Assembly (NCBI RefSeq): GCF_015207665.1
Contig: NZ_JADEWL010000009.1
Coordinates: forward strand, 1-64,000
Direction: 5' to 3'
From: Plectonema cf. radiosum LEGE 06105
Lineage (GTDB): Bacteria; Cyanobacteriota; Cyanobacteriia; Cyanobacteriales; Nostocaceae
DNA: 64,000 bases
This document shows, one piece after another, positions 28,311 to 37,487 of the stretch. The notes beneath the pieces are model-generated. The model was not told where the DNA came from. It was given only the letters and a program-made list of their open reading frames with translations, and ran no database searches. A program made the position numbers and the translations under genes. Positions within the stretch are counted from its first letter, which is position 1, and every line of letters begins with the position of its first letter.

Positions 28311-29018
28311 AACTTCTAACTGTTTCAAATCACAATTAATTATCAGGATAAATAATCGTCTCTGTTCGTCACTTTCTTGTCACATTTGATTGAGATACTA
28401 AAATAGCGGAGACTTGACGAGAACTTCAGCTAGTTTTATTTGTGCTTTTTCGTCAGGTTTTGGGATTGCTTGACTTATGATATAAGTCTTGATAAATCTT
28501 TTTAAGCATAATTTTTTCTTTGATGCTATGAATATCTAAAAGTAGTACTTAAGATAGATTTATTTGTAGAATCAATAATTTTATCTTTAAATTAAATTTA
28601 AAATCTAAAACTTTAGATAGATTTTTTTTTGAAACATATAGTTTTATTCTTGTTGTGATTACAAATTACAAAGAATAAAATTGAAATTAAGTATTTAATT
28701 GTTAATTTTATTTGGATGTAATTTTCTTTCAGTAAACTAAACTTAAGGATGAAAATTTTGTAATTATGATAATCCTTGTTTTTGCTTTAAATGAAGATTT
28801 TAATAGCGTCAACCTACAGCATTAACAAGCAATTTAAGCTGAGGATAATCGGTTTATTTAATTCAATTAACTCATAATTTAGTGAATAATTGAAAATCAG
28901 ATTCAAAAATTATGATGATTGCTAAGAGCATCAATTTAATTGACCTTCTAAAAATAAAATATTGTCTTTTATCTTTAGAATAAGATGATTACGATAACAG
29001 TTGTATAGGAGAAACCTC
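28311..29018. other. AT-rich intergenic region, about 700 bp, nothing recognised
   Basis: There are long A/T runs with no coding character on either strand and no strong palindrome. It probably holds the promoter of the permease gene, whose ribosome site TAGGAG ends about 8 bp before the TTG start. Confidence 0.6.
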
Positions 29019-30353
29019 TTGAAATTAGCTGCGCGTCCGATAGTAGAGCTTAAACCTACTTTGTCCCTGGTGGATACGATTGCGATAATTGTGGGAGTAG
29101 TAGTTGGTGCTAGTATTTTTCAAACTCCGTCAGTAGTAGCTGCAAACGCTGGTAATGTAGGATTTGCCCTGCTTACTTGGGGATTTGGTGGAGTGATTTC
29201 TTTAATTGGTGCATTGTGCTATGCCGAACTCGCAACCACTTATCCTCATCCTGGTGGCACTTATTACTATCTTAGACGAGCATTGGGTAGTTCAATTGGA
29301 TTTTTGTTCGCATGGACTCGTATGAGCGTGATTCAAACTGGCTCGATTGCGCTCTTAGCCTTTGTGTTTGGAGATTATGCTTCGCAACTATGGCAATTGG
29401 GAATTTATTCTCCTTCGATTTATGCTACGATCGCAATTGTACTGTTAACTGGATTAAATCTGCTTGGTGTTCGGCAAGGTAAGCAGACGCAAAATTTGCT
29501 GGCAATTGCTCAAGTTCTAGGATTAATAGTTGTTTGTGCCATTGGGTTACTAGGAGTTTCATCTCAAGGAACATCAGCTTTACCGCTGGATCAAGCAACT
29601 AATACCACTTCAAGTAATCTAGGTTTGATGATGGTATTTGTATTGCTCAGTTACGGTGGTTGGAACGAAGCAGCATATATTTCAGCAGAAGTTCGCGATG
29701 GTAAGCGAAACATTGTCAGAGCGTTAGTTTGGAGTATTGGTATTATCACGGCGCTGTATTTGCTCGTCAACTTAGCATTGATTCGGGGGCTAGGATTAAC
29801 CCAAATGGCTGCATCTCAAGCAGTCATCGCAGATTTGATGCGGTTAAACATGGGAGAAGCGGGGGCTGCATTGACCAGCGTTTTGGTTGCGATCGCCACA
29901 GTTTGCTCTTTAAATGCCACTATTTTAACAGGAGCGCGGACAAATTATGCCCTAGGTCGTGATTTTTCAGCTTTTTCTTTTCTAGGGCGCGGTCGCGAAC
30001 ATACCCCAACAAATGCTTTGATAGTACAAGGTGCCATTGCTCTTTTACTTGTAATGGTGGGAACTTTTGCTCGTCGAGGCTTTGAAACCATGGTGGATTA
30101 TACGGCTCCAGCATTCTGGTTTTTCTTTCTATTGAGTGGTATCTCATTATTTGTGTTGCGAAGACGCGAGCCAAATATTAATCGTTCATTCAAAGTACCA
30201 TTTTATCCTTTGACTCCCCTAGCATTTTGTGCAATTTGCTTGTATATGCTGCAAGCGAGTTTAGCCTACACCGGGTGGGGTGGTTTACTGGGTGTTGTTG
30301 TGTTGCTACTAGGATTACCTTTGCTGTGGTGGACGCAAAAAGTTTCAAATTGA
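29019..30353 (+). CDS. APC-family amino acid permease
   Basis: About 444 residues, 12 predicted helices. The first helix region LVDTIAIIVGVVVGASIF contains the unwound GxG substrate-binding motif of the amino acid/polyamine/organocation superfamily, followed by CYAELATTYPHPGGTYYYLR, a strong family signature. The late segment has FKVPFYPLTPLAF. It imports amino acids or exchanges them; the substrate is unknown. TTG at 29019 is preferred because a TAGGAG site sits upstream; an earlier in-frame TTG at 29001 overlaps that site. Confidence 0.88.
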   Translation: MKLAARPIVELKPTLSLVDTIAIIVGVVVGASIFQTPSVVAANAGNVGFALLTWGFGGVISLIGALCYAELATTYPHPGGTYYYLRRALGSSIGFLFAWTRMSVIQTGSIALLAFVFGDYASQLWQLGIYSPSIYATIAIVLLTGLNLLGVRQGKQTQNLLAIAQVLGLIVVCAIGLLGVSSQGTSALPLDQATNTTSSNLGLMMVFVLLSYGGWNEAAYISAEVRDGKRNIVRALVWSIGIITALYLLVNLALIRGLGLTQMAASQAVIADLMRLNMGEAGAALTSVLVAIATVCSLNATILTGARTNYALGRDFSAFSFLGRGREHTPTNALIVQGAIALLLVMVGTFARRGFETMVDYTAPAFWFFFLLSGISLFVLRRREPNINRSFKVPFYPLTPLAFCAICLYMLQASLAYTGWGGLLGVVVLLLGLPLLWWTQKVSN

Positions 30354-30386
30354 CAAAAGAAAGACCTTGATTTTTAGGATATTACT

Positions 30387-31034
30387 ATGATTTTTCTCAA
30401 ACGCACTATTGCATTATTCACCATTGGTGTTGGTTTAGTAAGCGCTGGATGTAGTCCAACTACCAACGCTACAGCTCAAAGTGAATCTATTCAAGCCCAA
30501 GCACCTACAACTTCTACCCCCACACCTTCAGCACCTTTACGCTCTCCTGACGTGGTGTATGTACCTACCCCAAATGAGGTAGTTGATCGGATGTTAACAA
30601 TGGCTAATGTTGGTAAAGATGATGTTCTGTATGATTTGGGTAGTGGAGATGGACGCATCCCCATTACAGCAGTGCAAAAACGCGATGCTCGTCGCGCTGT
30701 AGGTATCGAAATTAATCCGGAGCGGATTGAAGAAGCGAATAAAAATGCTCAACAAGCCGGAGTGACTGACAGAGTTACCTTTCTCAATCAAGATTTATTT
30801 GAAAGTAATTTTAGCGATGCTACAGTGATGACGCTATATCTACTACCTTCGTTAAATGTTAAACTCAGACCACAGTTATTTGACCAATTAAAACCTGGAA
30901 CGCGCATTGTTTCTCACGATTTTGACATGGGTGAATGGAAACCTGAGCGTGTAGAAAAAGTTGAAGTTAATGGTCGTACCCATACGGTTTATCTATGGAC
31001 AATCCCAGAAAATCCACCTGCTAATTTAAGATAA
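30387..31034 (+). CDS. Lipoprotein SAM-dependent methyltransferase-like protein
   Basis: 215 residues. A lipoprotein signal with the lipobox Cys in VSAGCSP precedes a Thr/Pro linker and a class I methyltransferase fold: YDLGSGDGRIPITAVQ (motif I), VGIEINPERIEEANK, TLYLLPSLN and the DOT1-like SHDFDMG segment. Export of a methyltransferase is odd, since SAM is cytoplasmic. Comparable cyanobacterial proteins carry this leader, and whether they methylate anything outside is unknown. It is 33 bp downstream of the permease gene, probably in the same operon. Confidence 0.78.
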   Translation: MIFLKRTIALFTIGVGLVSAGCSPTTNATAQSESIQAQAPTTSTPTPSAPLRSPDVVYVPTPNEVVDRMLTMANVGKDDVLYDLGSGDGRIPITAVQKRDARRAVGIEINPERIEEANKNAQQAGVTDRVTFLNQDLFESNFSDATVMTLYLLPSLNVKLRPQLFDQLKPGTRIVSHDFDMGEWKPERVEKVEVNGRTHTVYLWTIPENPPANLR

Positions 31035-31123
31035 TAAAGTAATCGGCGTTGCTGAAAAAAGTATGTTAGCGGAGCGTGAGTGCAAGGTAATATCAAATTT
31101 TATCGATAACCGAAACCTGTGTA

Positions 31124-31146
31124 GAGACGTTACAGTGTAACGTCTC
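31124..31146. terminator. Perfect 10-bp hairpin after the methyltransferase gene
   Basis: GAGACGTTAC and GTAACGTCTC flank an AGT loop, followed by AAAATCTAAATT. It belongs to the GTAGAGACG dispersed-hairpin family and could act as a bidirectional terminator. Confidence 0.55.
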
Positions 31147-31264
31147 AAAATCTAAATTCATACCCGGATTCTGTAACGCCGAGTAATGGGTAATGAGTAA
31201 TGGAAAATTACTACTCCAAGACCTGAAGAGAGTAAAATATCATTAGACATCTCCGAAAAAGAAT

Positions 31265-31292
31265 GTAGAGACGCAAGGGTTCGCGTCTCTAC
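31265..31292. repeat. GTAGAGACGC hairpin
   Basis: GTAGAGACGC and GCGTCTCTAC are perfect arms around an 8-nt loop. It is a second copy of the dispersed palindrome in the same spacer, close to the stop of the convergent HAD gene. Confidence 0.65.
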
Positions 31293-31332
31293 AAGGTTTC
31301 TGGATGACGCATAATTAATTTCCACCAGATGC

Positions 31333-32055
31333 CTATTCATCAGTAGTTGATATTACTGGTGTAGGAGAATAAATTTCTTGTATGCGTTCGAGTTCCAATT
31401 CAGTTAAATAATCTACAGTCCAATTAGCTTGACGCTGAAGCATATGAAATGGGTAGGTATTCGCAACCCCCACGACTTTCATATCTGCTGCTTTCGCTGC
31501 TTGAACACCGAAGAGTGTATCTTCAACCGCTAAACACTCGTTTGCTTGCAGATTTAGTTCGGGATATTCTTGCTTCAAACGTTCCAGTGCAAGTAAATAA
31601 CCATCGGGCTTTGGTTTACTAGTAGTAAGATCATCCCCTGCAACTATAATTTTAAAGTATTCTGCTAACTCAGCGCGATCAAGGACTAATTCAATTTCCT
31701 GACGAATTGTACCGCTAACTATCGCTAACTTTAAGTTACTCGAACGTATTTTAAATATGAAATCATCTAAACCGGAATATAAAGGTAATTTTTCCAGCCT
31801 TTCTATTTGCTCAACGTAATTTTGAGCTTTCTTTTGGAGTAACTTAGTCAAATACTTATCATCAACGACTCGTCCACGACTTGCTAATAAATTTCGCAAA
31901 CAAACGCGATCGCTACGTCCCAAACATATCTGTTGATACTCACCTGGCTTCAGTACCAAGTTTTCTTCCAGCAAAATTTCTTCGATCAACTGTTGATGAA
32001 TTGACTCCGAGTTGATGATAACGCCATTAAAATTAAATATAACTGCCTTGATCAT
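31333..32055 (-). CDS. HAD-family beta-phosphoglucomutase-like protein lacking the Asp nucleophile
   Basis: 240 residues with the HAD layout: motif I at residues 5-14, motif II VSGTIRQE, motif III KPKPDGYLLALERL and motif IV CLAVEDTLFGVQAAKAADM. Motif I reads IFNFNGVI instead of the canonical FDxD/N: the Asp nucleophile (residue 8, codon 32032-32034) is Asn (AAT for GAT). Phosphoryl transfer requires this Asp, so the protein is probably inactive as a phosphatase or mutase and may be a regulatory or decaying copy. It overlaps the upstream methyltransferase gene by 4 bp (ATGA), so the two are translationally coupled. Confidence 0.85.
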   Translation of the reverse strand: MIKAVIFNFNGVIINSESIHQQLIEEILLEENLVLKPGEYQQICLGRSDRVCLRNLLASRGRVVDDKYLTKLLQKKAQNYVEQIERLEKLPLYSGLDDFIFKIRSSNLKLAIVSGTIRQEIELVLDRAELAEYFKIIVAGDDLTTSKPKPDGYLLALERLKQEYPELNLQANECLAVEDTLFGVQAAKAADMKVVGVANTYPFHMLQRQANWTVDYLTELELERIQEIYSPTPVISTTDE

Positions 32056-32948
32056 GCTGGGGAAGGGAAAAGTTGGTTATTATCCAAGGTGTTGTCTGGG
32101 GAAGTTGGTACATACCGCTTAACATTGCTGTAAGTAGATGCATCTTCTACCGAAATCGGCTTGATACCGCTAGTTAACTGACTAGTAAACCATACATCTT
32201 CTGTTCGCACTGCTGCAAATCCCGCTGCACCCATAATTGCATCAGTACTACTATTAGCATATTCATCGATATAAGGTTCTTCAAAAATATTATTCAGCCA
32301 TTCTAACTGACGTAAAGTTTTTTGATTACCATCTAAAATCAAAACTTGTCCCCCTGCTACCAACAACCGAAAACATTCATGTAAAATTGCTTGAGTAGCA
32401 GTGCTTGGCGTTTCATGGAACAATAAAGAAGCTGTAACTAAATCAAATGTTTCATCGGGAAAAGAAGTATTCTCAGCATTTCCTTGTTGCCACTCGATGT
32501 TTAAATTAGCACTTTGCGACTTGTGGAAACCTCGGAGTAACATATAGGGTGACAAATCCAATCCAATTACTTGTGCATCCCCAAAAGCTTGCTTCAACAT
32601 GAGAGTTGTTGAACCCGTACCACAACCCAAATCCAGAATACGTCGCGGTTTGACTTTTACCCGATCAATTAAAGCTTGACGAATCCAAGTTTCATTTGGT
32701 GGTAAAGCATATTGAGTAACCGCATCGTAAGTTACCGCAGCCCCAGGATTCAAGTATCCGCGCTCTATTCCATGAAAATTTTGAGAACTGTAGTATTGAG
32801 GAATTGTCACATCATTTCTTCGGAAGCGATCGCTCTCTTTCTCCCAATCCACACTTTCGGAATAACGTCGTAATTCTTCTTCATCAATTAACAAACGAAC
32901 CACAGGGGATAAAAAACGCTCCCACAGCGTATCTTGTTTAATTGCCAT
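32052..32948 (-). CDS. Class I SAM-dependent methyltransferase
   Basis: 298 residues. The core motifs are ILDLGCGTGSTTLMLKQAFG (motif I), VIGLDLSPYML, GNAENTSFPDETFDLVTASL and CFRLLVAGGQVLILDGNQ, matching the Methyltransf_11 family. The N-terminal 100 residues carry EELRRYSESVDWEKESDRFR and IERGYLNPGAAVTYDAV, common in a cyanobacterial and plant-related group of unknown substrate. The HAD gene follows with ATGA overlap, so the two form an operon. Confidence 0.85.
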   Translation of the reverse strand: MAIKQDTLWERFLSPVVRLLIDEEELRRYSESVDWEKESDRFRRNDVTIPQYYSSQNFHGIERGYLNPGAAVTYDAVTQYALPPNETWIRQALIDRVKVKPRRILDLGCGTGSTTLMLKQAFGDAQVIGLDLSPYMLLRGFHKSQSANLNIEWQQGNAENTSFPDETFDLVTASLLFHETPSTATQAILHECFRLLVAGGQVLILDGNQKTLRQLEWLNNIFEEPYIDEYANSSTDAIMGAAGFAAVRTEDVWFTSQLTSGIKPISVEDASTYSNVKRYVPTSPDNTLDNNQLFPSPA

Positions 32949-33359
32949 CGATATAAGGACTTAATTAAGTATTTTATTCATAAATTTTAATATATATTTG
33001 CCAATTCTATCTTCTTATGGTTGCCAGGGAATGATTCGTGACAAGTTAAGCACACAACTTTTGAGGGGTAGAGGTAGTGCGATCATCTTGGTAGCTGGTG
33101 GCTTCGAGCGAGCGGGATGTATAGATGAACTTTCTTCTGGTGGTGTTTTTTCCGCCTTTTGTGGGAGGTATAGATACTGGGGGGCAGCTTTGGTAGCTTT
33201 AATCAACAAATAGCCACACCATCAAGCCAAAACAGTCAAATTGAACAACTTACTTTTAGGGTATCCTCAATTTGGCAGCGTCGTCCCCGCAAACGCAACA
33301 TATCAAGAACAATTGGCGTTTGTGCGATCGGGTTCTTGCGTACTTAGCGTGCTAAACCT
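32949..33359. other. Region of about 410 bp without a confident gene
   Basis: On the plus strand an open stretch from 33181 reads like degraded coding sequence (LNNLLLGYPQFG and nearby), and an earlier one begins MPILSSYGCQGMIRDKLS, but neither resembles a known family. Treat as remnant sequence. Confidence 0.4.
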
Positions 33360-33620
33360 TTAGAGTAAGCGTAACAAATTACCGTTAACCTTTGTACCAT
33401 TAGTACTTATGTCCTTAATAGTTAACTGACCATTAACAAAATAAATAAGGGCATGAAAACTAGAAATTTCTCTACTTTTGAAAACCACTTTAGATAAAGA
33501 TTGGTCTTCATAAGTATCGGGTATACGTGCAAGTTCTCGACCTATGCCTAAAGGAATAGTAAAAGAATGGTTTTGTAGTTCTTGATTACCGGGGTCTTCC
33601 CAAGTTAGTGTTATTTCCAT
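33360..33620 (-). CDS. Small stand-alone FHA-domain protein
   Basis: 86 residues, essentially one FHA domain: IPLGIGRELARIP (GR of the first conserved loop), SREISSFHALIYFV (the SxxH element) and IKDISTNGTKVNG (the NGT element). FHA domains bind phosphothreonine peptides. It lies 24 bp downstream of another FHA-containing ORF on the same strand, probably as one operon or as halves of a broken multi-FHA protein. Confidence 0.75.
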   Translation of the reverse strand: MEITLTWEDPGNQELQNHSFTIPLGIGRELARIPDTYEDQSLSKVVFKSREISSFHALIYFVNGQLTIKDISTNGTKVNGNLLRLL

Positions 33621-33644
33621 AATTGTGACTATACAGTAAATATA

Positions 33645-34109
33645 TTAGTTGTCGTCAGATAAAAAAGTTGTTTCCACCCCTTGCAAAGAAAATCCACAAT
33701 GGGGACAAAAATCTCCTATATAGTCGTAACGGATTTGATGACCATTTAGACATCTAAGCCAATATGATTGTTTGGATTTAATAGTTTCAAGCTGTCTAAT
33801 TTTTAGAGCAATTTTACCTAATTGAATTATCGTTCCTGAAGAAATATTTGCCTGTTGATAAATGATTGTTTTTCCATCGACAATTACTGGATTTGGTTGA
33901 GGTCTATCAGATGTTAGATTTTTTATAATAAAGCAATTTTTCTGGTAATAGTAAAATATTACTACGTGCAAGCGAGACACACTCTTCTCATTTATCGGTA
34001 AGATAATATCGCATTGATTTTCATCCCTGCCAATGAAAATCTTCCCTTTTTCTCTGGTATTACTTTCTGAAGAAAATGTTTGCGATCGCTGATGACCCTC
34101 CTCAAACCA
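33645..34109 (-). pseudogene. FHA plus zinc-ribbon protein, 5' end lost
   Basis: The open frame from 34109 reads KIFIGRDENQCDIILPINEK and SVSRLHVVIFYYY (FHA core with GR and SRLH), then, near the end, CLNGHQIRYDYIGDFCPHCG, a four-Cys zinc ribbon. No ATG, GTG or TTG start precedes the FHA core; the first internal ATG (33980) would cut into it. A TAA (34110-34112) and a HIP1 site (34082-34089) lie at the 5' edge, so the gene is probably truncated. FHA plus zinc ribbon recalls phosphothreonine-dependent regulators linked to Ser/Thr kinases. Confidence 0.6.
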
Positions 34110-34143
34110 TTACAAAATAATTTTGTACATAAATATATTTTTA

Positions 34144-34412
34144 TAGGAGGATTACAAACACATTTAAGCAATATTTATCGAGAAAATCTAGTGCTTATGG
34201 AGTTTATTCTAATATAACTTTTTCACTAATTACTAAAATATTCAAACCAAAAGAAGGAAGATGTGCTGGGTTAGATGCAAATGACGAAAATCAACCACTT
34301 ATTAAAACTTGGCAATTAGAAAAAGGCACATTCGCTCCACGAGATTTAAGCGAGATAGGAAATGGTTATGATTTGATAATTTACACTGACCAATTGAAGG
34401 GACGAAGTGTGG
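34144..34412 (+). pseudogene. Unrecognised coding remnant
   Basis: This open stretch has good coding character (CAGLDANDENQPLIKTWQLE then KGTFAPRDLSEIGNGYDLII) but no start and no recognised family. It runs into low-complexity repeats (GGGGGAGCGAGAGAGCGAGG) near 34411. Regarded as a gene fragment within the decayed 33-41 kb region. Confidence 0.4.
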
Positions 34413-34558
34413 GGGAGCGAGAGAGCGAGGAATTGGGAGAGCTTGGGAAAATTGGATCGAGAAAAGCAGATAATGCAGTTGAGAAATATTCCTTACTTCT
34501 AAACTCCCTTACTCTTCCGATCCTCCACTCTCCCGCTCCTCGTATTATGTCGTTTACA

Positions 34559-35023
34559 ACGTCTACAACGTTGGTATGATAATTATTTCACGTTGTTGTT
34601 GCCAAATATCGAGCAGAATATTGTGATTTTCCTCGATGAAATTGATAGTATTCTCCGTATCCGAGATTTTGCAACGGATGATTTTTTTGCATTGATTAGA
34701 AGTTGCTATCAAAAACGTTCCTTTCGAGATGAATATAAACGTCTAAATTTTGCTTTGTTTGGAGTTGCCACACCTGGCGATTTAATTCAAGATGAGGAAA
34801 GAACCCCATTTAATATTGGCACAGCGATTCAACTTGATGGTTTTAAATTAGATGAAATTGCACCTTGTTTGAGGTTCTTGAGTTGCAAAGACGACTGCGA
34901 GAACGAGGTCTTTATAACGGCCCATTAAATGGTGTTTTAAATGCTGAAACAAAGAAAGCACTTTTCAATGGTCAATTACTATATGGTGTTGGTGAAAGTA
35001 AGGTTCGAGCAGGAAGTCGATAG
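34559..35023 (+). pseudogene. AAA-like ATPase fragment joined to a peptidoglycan-binding-like fragment
   Basis: From 34559 the frame reads RLQRWYDNYFTLLLPNIEQN and IVIFLDEIDSIL (Walker B), ALFGVATPGDLIQDEERTPF and NIGTAIQLDGF, the central part of cyanobacterial AAA-like (AAA_35-type) ATPases often fused to WD40 or CHAT domains. At about 34870 the frame shifts and LELQRRLRERGLYNGPLNGV then LNAETKKALF follows, a PG_binding_1-like repeat, ending at TAG 35021-35023. Walker A is missing. Two unrelated gene fragments are fused here. Confidence 0.72.
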
Positions 35024-35096
35024 TGATTCGCTTGGAATATCATCGCCTTTGTTGAGTTTGTGGGATGGCGATCGCGTTTGGTTGTGTTGGGAGTGT

Positions 35097-35247
35097 GCGA
35101 TATGCCTTTGGCATAAAGCTCCGCTTATCGTGTTTTGGTGGGTTTTGGCAAGTGTGCGATATGCCTTTGGCATTAAGCTCCGCTTATCGCGTTTTGGTTG
35201 TGTTGGGAGTGTGCGATATGCCTTTGGCATTAAGCTCCGCTTATCGC
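35097..35247. repeat. Three tandem copies of a GCGAT..ATCGC mini-element
   Basis: Copies at 35097-35131, 35156-35190 and 35213-35247 each read GCGAT, hairpin ATGCC-TTT-GGCAT (GCATA in the first copy), hairpin AAGC-TCC-GCTT, ATCGC (ATCGT in the first). Spacing between starts is 59 and 57 bp. A HIP1 site precedes (near 35068) and another follows (near 35269). They belong to the window-wide family of two-hairpin elements. Confidence 0.85.
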
Positions 35248-35468
35248 GTTTTAGTTTTGGGGGGTATGCGATCGCATAATGATATCAAAGCCGGATTTTA
35301 TGCCATTTGCTTGTTGCTCGGTTAAAGTTTTAGTTGCCGATGATATAAATTGCTGTTTCATCTAAACTATTTAATGATGAATAAATAACGCAGTTATCAA
35401 TACAAAAAATCCCAAGCTTAAATTAAAGTAAAAAATGAAACTCACAGTTTTTGTTGATGGTTCACCAT

Positions 35469-35969
35469 CTAGTTTCTTTCTCCAGCTTCTTTAATGGCAA
35501 AATCAATCACAGTTTGACTTAAACGAATATTGCGATCGAGCATTTTTTGGATAGCTGTTTTAATAGACAAAGGATAACCTTCACGTTTAGCACGTAATAA
35601 AATTCCAATTGAACCTGTTACTGAAAGACCACTTAATCTAGCTATTCTTCGCCCCACAGCTTCATCAATACAAACAGTTGAAATATTTTTATTTAGCGCT
35701 AGTTGAATAACTGATGCTTCTCCCAAATCTAAAGAGTTAAATAGAAGAGGAGAAATAGTTAAAGGAGAACTTTGCTTTTGTAGCCATGATGCTGATTGAA
35801 ATTCAGCTATGGCAAAGCCTGTAGTGCCACCAATTAGTATTTCTTGATATACTTCAAAAGGAACAAGAATATCTGTATAAAGAGACTCTAAAATCTTTAA
35901 ATCACCTATCGCAGCGACAAGGGCAATTAAGGGAGAAGTATTAATAATAATTTGATTGGTACTAGGCAT
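35469..35969 (-). CDS. PIN-domain (DUF3368-like) toxin
   Basis: 166 residues. The PIN ribonuclease fold has acidic metal-binding residues in NTSPLIALVAAIGDL (near the N-terminus), the central Glu region SLDLGEASVIQLAL and CIDEAVGRRIARLSGL. PIN toxins cleave RNA, often tRNA. The N-terminal Asp of canonical PINs is replaced by the NTS pattern usual in DUF3368. It overlaps the upstream UPF0175 gene by 8 bp, the standard type II toxin-antitoxin layout. Confidence 0.85.
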   Translation of the reverse strand: MPSTNQIIINTSPLIALVAAIGDLKILESLYTDILVPFEVYQEILIGGTTGFAIAEFQSASWLQKQSSPLTISPLLFNSLDLGEASVIQLALNKNISTVCIDEAVGRRIARLSGLSVTGSIGILLRAKREGYPLSIKTAIQKMLDRNIRLSQTVIDFAIKEAGERN

Positions 35970-36216
35970 TTTCTAGGTCTGATAATAATTCCTCTTCACT
36001 AAGGTCAATTAAGGGAACCCCATACTCACTTAGTTTAAGGATAAAGGTGACTCGATCTACTCCTAATAATGTGGCAGCCATCCCAGAGGAAAGACGCTTC
36101 ATTTCATAGAGTTTAACAGCCATTGCCCATTTTGATTCTTGTTCAAATTGTTCTCTGGTTTTGCCAACAGCATCAGGTAATGTTTCGGGGTAGTTGATCG
36201 TTAGTTGTAAGGACAT
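35962..36216 (-). CDS. UPF0175-family antitoxin
   Basis: 84 residues: LTINYPETLPDAVGKTREQF, then KWAMAVKLYEMKRLSSGMAA with TLLGVDRVTFILKLSEYGVP. The helix-turn-helix-like core and the length match UPF0175 antitoxins that pair with DUF3368 PIN toxins. It is the first gene of the pair, and its C-terminal end overlaps the toxin start. Autoregulation by the antitoxin is expected from family knowledge. Confidence 0.85.
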   Translation of the reverse strand: MSLQLTINYPETLPDAVGKTREQFEQESKWAMAVKLYEMKRLSSGMAATLLGVDRVTFILKLSEYGVPLIDLSEEELLSDLENA

Positions 36217-36400
36217 AGTTGTTCTTTCTCCTATTTAGAATACTTTAATTAAATAATAGGTAATATATATGATAGCCGATCGCACTTTACCATAACATAA
36301 TGATTTTATGCGTTAGCGTAGCTGAACTAAGTTATAGCTTGGGCGACGTAAGTCGTTCGCATTACGACGGATGCTGAGTATGTGTTTGTTTGAGATGGGA
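36217..36400. repeat. Palindromic repeat cluster
   Basis: GCGTTAGCGTAGCTGAACTA (near 36311) is followed by GGGCGACGTAAGTCGTTCGC (near 36342); related sequence GTTCGACGCAAGTCGTTCGC lies at about 36419-36438, inside the downstream remnant gene. These are dispersed cyanobacterial palindromes. Confidence 0.6.
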
Positions 36401-36837
36401 TTAGGAGGTGCGTAGCTTGTTCGACGCAAGTCGTTCGCGCATAGTTATTAATTCCTTTACCAAGTCATGACTGACTTTGGTTAACTGACGTAGGGCTGAC
36501 ACGCTCCATTTTTGGACGTTGACACGAACTAAACGCTGTAACCGCCTCGGCAGCTTTGAAAACCAATTGTAAATTTTTATTGCGCTATACGCTATGTAGC
36601 GGGATGCTCCGAAGTCATCGGATGCTAGCCAATTGTCAAATACTTTTTTACCTTTTGGGCAATGAGCAATGCAGTCTTGATAAATCGAGTTTAATGCTTG
36701 CCCGTTTTCCAGTAAGCCGTCGAAGGTTTGGCGGACGAAGCCAATAAATTGGTTGAGCGTGGTTTTAGCTTGGCTTTGCAGTTCGGGGTTCTCGAATTGA
36801 GAATAATCAAAGTTTGTGGCGAATACAAATCTTCCTC
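36401..36837 (-). pseudogene. Conserved-looking ORF lacking a start, unknown
   Basis: The minus-strand frame from about 36837 reads FVFATNFDYSQFENPELQSQ, AKTTLNQFIGFVRQTFDGLL, then KVFDNWLASDDFGASRYIAY and WSVSALRQLTKVSHDLVKEL, ending at 36401. It looks like a real protein but has no start codon; a HIP1 site (36845-36852) lies just beyond its 5' edge. The last codons come from an inserted palindromic repeat (CTTGCGTCGAACAAGC). The family is not recognised. Confidence 0.5.
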
Positions 36838-37021
36838 ACTCATGGCGATCGCTTGTTTAGAGTTAATAAATTTCTTGATAGATACCCCATTTTTTTTACC
36901 TTCCTAGTGGGAGCGTCTCGCTCCCTTTCCTGATGATAAATAAAGATATAAATCGTAGGCAAGATAGGATAAAGGGATAAATCGCGGGCATCTTGCCCGC
37001 ACTACACCTATGTCTCTATTT
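36838..37021. repeat. Dispersed repeats
   Basis: HIP1 (36845-36852), AGTGGGAGCGTCTCGCTCCC (near 36907) and GCGGGCATCTTGCCCGC (near 36984) lie in this spacer, the latter two as self-complementary hairpins seen elsewhere between genes. Confidence 0.6.
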
Positions 37022-37471
37022 TTACGCTTTTTGGCTCAAGTTACCCAAATTTATATCCCCCTCAATTTGTACATCCTTCAACATCTGCTGATTAACATCA
37101 GTGCTACCCGATGCTGCTTCCTGAATTAAATCTTTAGCCGTTAAACTTTTACCTTTAATCCCTACCGCCATAACTTGTACTACCTTTGATGGTATCTGCG
37201 GTAAAACTTCTGCTGCTAGAGCATCAACCACTTCAGCAATCTCTGCGTCTTGTTTAGTTGCTGATTCCATTTTTGCAGTCAGTGCTTCGATACCAAACTC
37301 CTCTGGCTGCTGTTCCACTAATTCCGGTTGGTAGGTGACTCGCTCAATAGCGCTGGCTGTTTCTGGTGCTTTTTTCCACAGTGCTTGTTTGAGTTTTCCT
37401 ATCTGTTCGATCGCCTTACCTCCTAGTTTTGGCAACTTTTCACCCATCTTTTCCCCGACTTTTTCAATCAT
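37022..37471 (-). CDS. Hypothetical helical protein
   Basis: 149 residues, not recognised. The N-terminus is amphipathic and Gly/Lys-rich (MIEKVGEKMGEKLPKLGGKA), the middle is helical with many Glu/Ala, and the C-terminus has VQIEGDINLGNLSQKA, a strand motif like those ending cyanobacterial trypsin/STAND-associated adaptor proteins (compare VGKYNVNIGQGKNVNIGDK in the protein at 38496). A link to the NACHT/STAND remnants on both sides is inference. Confidence 0.5.
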   Translation of the reverse strand: MIEKVGEKMGEKLPKLGGKAIEQIGKLKQALWKKAPETASAIERVTYQPELVEQQPEEFGIEALTAKMESATKQDAEIAEVVDALAAEVLPQIPSKVVQVMAVGIKGKSLTAKDLIQEAASGSTDVNQQMLKDVQIEGDINLGNLSQKA

Positions 37472-37487
37472 TTTGGTGAGGAGGACC

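Noticed and set aside
33015-33213. Short ORFs on both strands near 33.1 kb
   Set aside because: Neither resembles a protein family, and no ribosome site supports them.
35097-35247. Regularly spaced repeats resembling a CRISPR array
   Set aside because: The repeats are palindromic mini-elements, the intervening sequences are similar to one another, and no cas gene is present.
34941-35325. Overlapping ORFs (112, 83 and 86 codons) across the tandem repeats
   Set aside because: Their sequences are translations of the palindromic repeat (YAFGIKLRLS units) without protein character.
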